Origin: a candidate division CSSED10-310 bacterium | GTDB taxonomy: Bacteria > CSSED10-310 | Direction of reading: 5' to 3' | DNA length: 64,000 nucleotides | Assembly: GCA_016931515.1 (NCBI GenBank) | Contig: JAFGEQ010000009.1 | Location: 181,467 to 245,466, forward strand | Shown: positions 60,632-64,000 of the stretch, piece after piece | Position numbering within the stretch: the first letter of the stretch is position 1 | How the letters are laid out: each line of letters starts with the position of its first letter | Translations under genes and position numbers: made by a program | Notes under the pieces: generated by a model | Told to the model about the DNA's origin: nothing | The model's database searches: none | The model's input: the letters and a program-made list of their open reading frames with translations, nothing else

Positions 60632-61985
60632 GGGATTCCTCCGTTTCACGATAAATTTTCCGGCAGATCAGACCCGACCGGTCTTCTGGAAATGCATTGA
60701 AATATAACGGACACGCTCCATGACAGACGGCAAAATCCGCACATCCGTCACACTCCGGCGGCGCTGCCTGCTTGCCGCGCAACCACTTCGCACGGGCGCT
60801 GGACCAGATCGAGCGAAAATCATCCGTCAACAGCGATCCGACAGGCTCCTTCCAGCTTGAACACGGCAGAATGTTTCCCCCGGGATCGATCGCCAGCAAC
60901 CCCTCACAGGCCGCGCATCCCTTGTTCCCCAACCCGTGCGCCACCGGGTTGAACAGGCACAGCGGCGTCGGAGCATACCACATGAACTCCACTCCCGCGG
61001 TCCGTGACGCGTCAATAACCGGTTGCAGCAACACGCCAATATCCGCATAGGCGACCGCAAGTTCATCCTCCCGGCCGCGCCCGACCGGAATCAGCATATT
61101 CAACGAGAACCGCTCCGCCCCAAGCTCTCTGACGAATTCCGGCATTCGCTGCAATGAATCCGCATTCTCGGCATTCAATGTCCCATGCGGATGCACAAGG
61201 ACCCCCTCCGCCTGCAGCGCTTTCAAACCGGCTACGGATCTCCGGTGCGATCCTGCCACGCGAGTCAGAGCGTCATGCACATCCTCATCGGGCGACTCAA
61301 TACTGACCTGCGCCGATGCCAGACCCGATTTCTTCAGCCGCCGCGCAACCGGGCCGGTAATCAGCGTACCGTTCGTTATCAGGTTCACCCGCATGTTCAG
61401 GCTGCGATGCGCGTACCGGATCAATTCGAAGATATCGTTGCGAAGCATCGGCTCCCCGCCGGTAAATGAGACGCTCGGCACACCCGCGTCATTCCGGATG
61501 ATTTCCAGAATCCGTTTGAATCCGTCCGTCGACAGCTCATCCGGAGCCGCTTTCGATGCTTTCTCACCGCCGCTGCTCAACCAGCAGGCGCCATAGCAGA
61601 ACCGGCAACTCACGTTGCAGCGGTCCGTCACAGCAAGCTCAGCCAGGATCGGCAACTCGATGTATCCTAGCTCGAATCCGACCCGTTCAATGCTGTCCGA
61701 GTAAAACCGCTCGCACAGGTTGTGCCCCAGCATCAGGGACAGGGCCATGAAGAACTCGTTGATCTGTCCCGGTGCTTCCGGATCATGGCGCCGTTCTTTC
61801 AGGATGGTGCGGAGCGACCCGCCGTTCAGCAGGCTGTGCACCAGCCGGGCGCCGGTCGAATTCAGCTTAAAACATTCGTTGGGCATCCGGATCAGGACAT
61901 TGTCCTCCAGACGCACCGAAACAAACGGCCGAATTCGCCTGACAAACGGCTCAATCCATGAAAGGTCCGTCATCCGTTCTGTCAT
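60591..61985 (-). CDS. Radical SAM/SPASM maturase-like enzyme with PqqD-like N-terminus
   Basis: The 464-residue enzyme starts with a PqqD-like region (about 20-90: FVSVRLEDNVLIRMPNECFK, then ARLVHSLLNGGSLRTILKER), a domain used to bind peptide leaders. The radical SAM cluster is CNVSCRFC at 123-130, followed by another Cys at 134. SFTGGEPMLRNDI binds SAM. The SPASM region has many cysteines (CAACEGLLAIDPGGNILPC, CDGCADFAVCHGAC, LICRK). The ATG at 61985 shares one base with the stop of the Cys-His-repeat gene, and GGAGG precedes it. The open frame continues upstream across the repeat DNA but without support. The natural substrate candidate is the upstream protein's tail. Confidence 0.88.
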   Translation of the reverse strand: MTERMTDLSWIEPFVRRIRPFVSVRLEDNVLIRMPNECFKLNSTGARLVHSLLNGGSLRTILKERRHDPEAPGQINEFFMALSLMLGHNLCERFYSDSIERVGFELGYIELPILAELAVTDRCNVSCRFCYGACWLSSGGEKASKAAPDELSTDGFKRILEIIRNDAGVPSVSFTGGEPMLRNDIFELIRYAHRSLNMRVNLITNGTLITGPVARRLKKSGLASAQVSIESPDEDVHDALTRVAGSHRRSVAGLKALQAEGVLVHPHGTLNAENADSLQRMPEFVRELGAERFSLNMLIPVGRGREDELAVAYADIGVLLQPVIDASRTAGVEFMWYAPTPLCLFNPVAHGLGNKGCAACEGLLAIDPGGNILPCSSWKEPVGSLLTDDFRSIWSSARAKWLRGKQAAPPECDGCADFAVCHGACPLYFNAFPEDRSGLICRKIYRETEESHGVDHAVAGFSAS

Positions 61986-63670
61986 CAATGGCCTCCACCG
62001 CTGACGCACGCACCGTGACAGGCGCTGTGGCACGCACTGTGACAGGCGCTGTGGCATGCACTGTGGCAGGCATTATGGCAGGCATTGTGGCAGGCTGCAT
62101 GGCAGGCCTTGATACCCGAGATCGCGCTGCCGGAGATGAAATCCTTGAAGGTGACCGCATCGGGATTGACCTGCAGGGATCGCTCGAACGGTTGCCGGAT
62201 AGTGTTGCGGTCGAAATAGCGGTCATACCCGTAATGACGATGGTAATACCACGCCCAGCCATTGACAGGATCATCAGCGGATCCAGCCGGTTTCTTCTTG
62301 CCGTCCGACGGTTCCTCATCCATAAACGCCTGCGCGATCTGCTCGTGCCAGTATTTGCGTGTCGCCTCGATATCACAGTCCCAGGTCTTCTGCTGCGTGT
62401 TGTCGACCATGGACTGCATCAGATCCGTCAGTTCCTTCTCGCTGAACTGACCGTCATCCTGGGCCGCCTGGAACATCATCCGCTCGTATGTACCGAGGTT
62501 GGCGATGGCTGTCGGCAGGTTCGACGGGATTTCGACAAACAGCGGATCGTTACTGACGAGTTTCAGCATCTCCCGCGCCAGCAGTTGCGCCAGAACGGTG
62601 GAAAATATCTGCTTGTACGGCACGCCGATGAACACCGCTGCCTCGATCGGATCCAAGTCGCGCGCGATTTTGCCGTCTTTGCGGAAGGAGGCGATTTCCA
62701 GCTTGGGTGGCACCCAGTCGCTCCGGAGCCAGTTCACATCGTCGAGACCCTGTTGAGCGCGAATCATGGAGCGATGCTTTTTCGCGGCTGTGAAGAGCCC
62801 GCTGGAGCCCAGCATCGACAGCGCGATCACCAGCACCATCCGGGAAATGCCGCCGCGATCCATGTCAACGGCAGTGGCGAGCTTGGAGGTTACTCCGCCG
62901 CCGGCATCGCCGGAAGCAGCTGCCGCGCTGAAAGAGGCAGTCTGAAAAACATCCGCATTGATGTACTGCTGGATCCGGAAATGGTATTTTGTCGGGATTT
63001 TATCCTTGTGGAGCTGCACCTGGGCAACCTGCTTCCCGTCCCGGTCATATGTTTTGTAGTCGATCAGGTAGTTCTCATTCATGAATTTTTCGGTAGCGAA
63101 CCCGTTTTCCAACAGCGTCTTTTCAACCGATTCGCGATCGCTCCCGCCGGAATGCTCCAGCGGGTAAGTCACCCACACGGTGTAATGCTCCAGCGGTTCA
63201 TCCCATTCGGTCGGAGCCCAGTTGAAGACGACCAGTTCCTGCCCTTCCGCGGCCGTCGTGCGCGCCAGGTACCCGGCGGCACCCATATCCGCGGCAAACC
63301 GGAACCGGTAGGTCAGCTCGTTGGCATTGGATTTTTGACCGTCCGCCAAGATGATATCATACGTGGTCGAATTATAGGTGTTGATATCGAGCTTGTATGT
63401 CTTCCCCGTCTCGTCAATCGCCCAGGCGTTTTCCCTGTCGAAGACCGGTTTCAGGCGATCGAATCCGGAGAAATAAAATCCGCTGAAAGGAGTCTCCAGC
63501 AGGTGCCAACGCACCACGTATTCCACGACGGCTTTGCCGTCTTCGAAGAGCTGGACATCCACCTCCGCGAACCGGACTTCCCCGCGGCCGGCGAGGCATG
63601 TCGCGCTTCCCATGATCGAGGCACATAAAACAAGCACCCATATTACCAGTTTCCGATCGATTACCCTCAT
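61985..63670 (-). CDS. DUF2207-like membrane protein with C-terminal (Cys-His-X-Ala)8 tail
   Basis: The 561-residue protein has a signal peptide (MRVIDRKLVIWVLVLCASIM), a DUF2207-like extracytoplasmic domain (VDVQLFEDGKAVVEYVVRWHL, VFNWAPTEWDEPLEHYTVWV), one transmembrane segment near 280-300, and a soluble part. It ends in eight tandem CHxA units (residues 523-554: CHAA, CHNA twice, CHSA four times, CHGA), a ninth Cys and VSGGGH. Synonymous codons vary between units (TGC/TGT, GCC/GCA/GCG), so the repeat is kept at protein level. The ATG follows GGAGG; a TATACT -10 box lies at 63702-63707. It overlaps the radical SAM gene by one base. Confidence 0.85.
   Translation of the reverse strand: MRVIDRKLVIWVLVLCASIMGSATCLAGRGEVRFAEVDVQLFEDGKAVVEYVVRWHLLETPFSGFYFSGFDRLKPVFDRENAWAIDETGKTYKLDINTYNSTTYDIILADGQKSNANELTYRFRFAADMGAAGYLARTTAAEGQELVVFNWAPTEWDEPLEHYTVWVTYPLEHSGGSDRESVEKTLLENGFATEKFMNENYLIDYKTYDRDGKQVAQVQLHKDKIPTKYHFRIQQYINADVFQTASFSAAAASGDAGGGVTSKLATAVDMDRGGISRMVLVIALSMLGSSGLFTAAKKHRSMIRAQQGLDDVNWLRSDWVPPKLEIASFRKDGKIARDLDPIEAAVFIGVPYKQIFSTVLAQLLAREMLKLVSNDPLFVEIPSNLPTAIANLGTYERMMFQAAQDDGQFSEKELTDLMQSMVDNTQQKTWDCDIEATRKYWHEQIAQAFMDEEPSDGKKKPAGSADDPVNGWAWYYHRHYGYDRYFDRNTIRQPFERSLQVNPDAVTFKDFISGSAISGIKACHAACHNACHNACHSACHSACHSACHSACHGACVSGGGH
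62009..62104 (-). repeat. Tandem 12-base coding repeat (eight CHxA units)
   Basis: Eight consecutive 12-base units encode Cys-His-X-Ala with X = Ala, Asn, Asn, Ser, Ser, Ser, Ser, Gly. The third positions differ among units, which argues against recent slippage. It lies at the extreme 3' end of the gene, five codons and a Val before the stop after the last Cys. Confidence 0.95.
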
Positions 63671-63759
63671 ACTTCCGCCTCCAGGTTTCAGCGTTTGAAC
63701 CAGTATACGCGAAAAGGGGATTGGAATTCGAAAAAAATCTTTCATTTTGTGTGATTGTC

Positions 63760-64000
63760 GAAAATCCCCCCGGCCGCGGGAAGTCGCTAAAGACGACTGG
63801 AGCTCCCGCCCCCCTCATACGAGGCAGAGGGTTCTTTATTGGCGGTTTGAAAATCCCCCCGGTTGCCTCAGTCGCCTCGATCGCTTCTCCGGCGATCTCT
63901 TTGGCGACTTCTTTGGCAACCGCCCCGCTGTTGAAGCAAATGAGCGTACTGACTCATGGAAAATCCCCCCGGTCGTCTCCGACGACCGCCCCCCTTTTCA
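63760..64000. repeat. Three copies of a GAAAATCCCCCCGG palindromic element
   Basis: GAAAATCCCCCCGG occurs exactly at 63760-63773, 63849-63862 and 63959-63972. Each leads into an inverted repeat and ends in a C-run: unit 1 has AGTCG/CGACT, unit 2 has nested arms GGTTGCC/GGCAACC, AGTCGCC/GGCGACT and GATCGC/GCGATC, unit 3 has GGTCGTC/GACGACC followed by GCCCCCCTTTTC. No reading frame is credible here. It looks like a dispersed intergenic repeat family; the window ends inside or just after unit 3. Confidence 0.85.

Noticed and set aside
61986..62057. Upstream extension of the radical SAM gene through the Cys-His repeat DNA
   Set aside because: The extra residues are a frame-shifted reading of the 12-base repeat; GGAGG and the one-base overlap place the start at 61985.
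61958..63628. Long plus-strand open frame of 556 codons opposite the DUF2207-like gene
   Set aside because: It is the antisense shadow of a protein with a signal peptide, membrane segment and repeat tail, and shows no domains of its own.
63760..64000. CRISPR array at the right end
   Set aside because: The repeats are only 14 bases, irregularly spaced and lead into palindromes, without uniform spacers or cas genes.

Overview
The window looks like chromosomal DNA of an uncultured, probably Gram-negative bacterium. Housekeeping genes (purB, dut, clpB, mutY, tpx, htpG, fabH, proS) lie among cell-surface and radical-SAM genes. The Gram-negative reading rests on a Wzm/Wzt-like polysaccharide exporter, a bacterial lipocalin and an apparent lipoprotein. 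Thr/Pro-rich linkers in a secreted protein, serine/threonine kinase-TPR architecture and a very high density of radical SAM enzymes suggest a poorly sampled phylum. I cannot name the taxon from sequence alone. I saw no tRNA, rRNA, CRISPR array, transposase or phage gene.

Layout. 1-2.6 kb: dut-yycJ-purB operon on the minus strand, purB cut by the window edge, with a good promoter. 2.8-4.1 kb: lipocalin and an acyltransferase. 4.3-9.0 kb: five-gene plus-strand operon (B12-binding radical SAM, SPASM radical SAM, four-helix-bundle protein, second SPASM radical SAM, TerB-like protein). 9-11.8 kb: minus-strand lhgO, Bcp-type peroxiredoxin and a secreted DA1-like metallopeptidase. 12-16.5 kb: clpB and a HEAT-repeat membrane protein. 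16.5-18.1 kb: a prepilin with a sigma-54-type promoter, and a nucleotidyltransferase-like protein. 18.3-21.9 kb: a 1190-residue secreted modular amidohydrolase. 22-28 kb: two divergent B12-binding radical SAM genes and two GT-C glycosyltransferases. 28.2-34.8 kb: a six-gene minus-strand glycan operon with two unusual export ATPases and one permease. 35-39.7 kb: mutY, tpx, htpG and two hsp20 genes. 40-41.7 kb: fabH behind a structured leader, and a SHOCT-like protein. 41.9-56.1 kb: GT-C proteins, B12-binding radical SAM enzymes, a phosphopantetheinyl transferase, a kinase-TPR protein, proS and a methyltransferase. 56.2-59.6 kb: a lipoprotein, an attC-like cassette with a DsrE gene, dispersed palindromic repeats and a HEPN/MNT pair. 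59.6-63.7 kb: a three-gene operon that is the most interesting part of the window. 63.7-64 kb: three copies of a palindromic repeat.

The most promising candidate for a new system is the 63,670-59,648 operon. It encodes a DUF2207-like exported membrane protein ending in eight tandem Cys-His-X-Ala units, then an overlapping radical SAM/SPASM enzyme with a PqqD-like N-terminus, then a membrane protein. This resembles known pairs of repeat-tailed substrates and radical SAM maturases. Secondary candidates are two orphan promoter/terminator units that look like small RNAs with C-rich anti-Shine-Dalgarno segments, a folded leader in front of fabH, and an integron-cassette-like block around the DsrE gene. 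A recurring theme is the coupling of B12-binding radical SAM genes with GT-C membrane glycosyltransferases, seen at three separate places.
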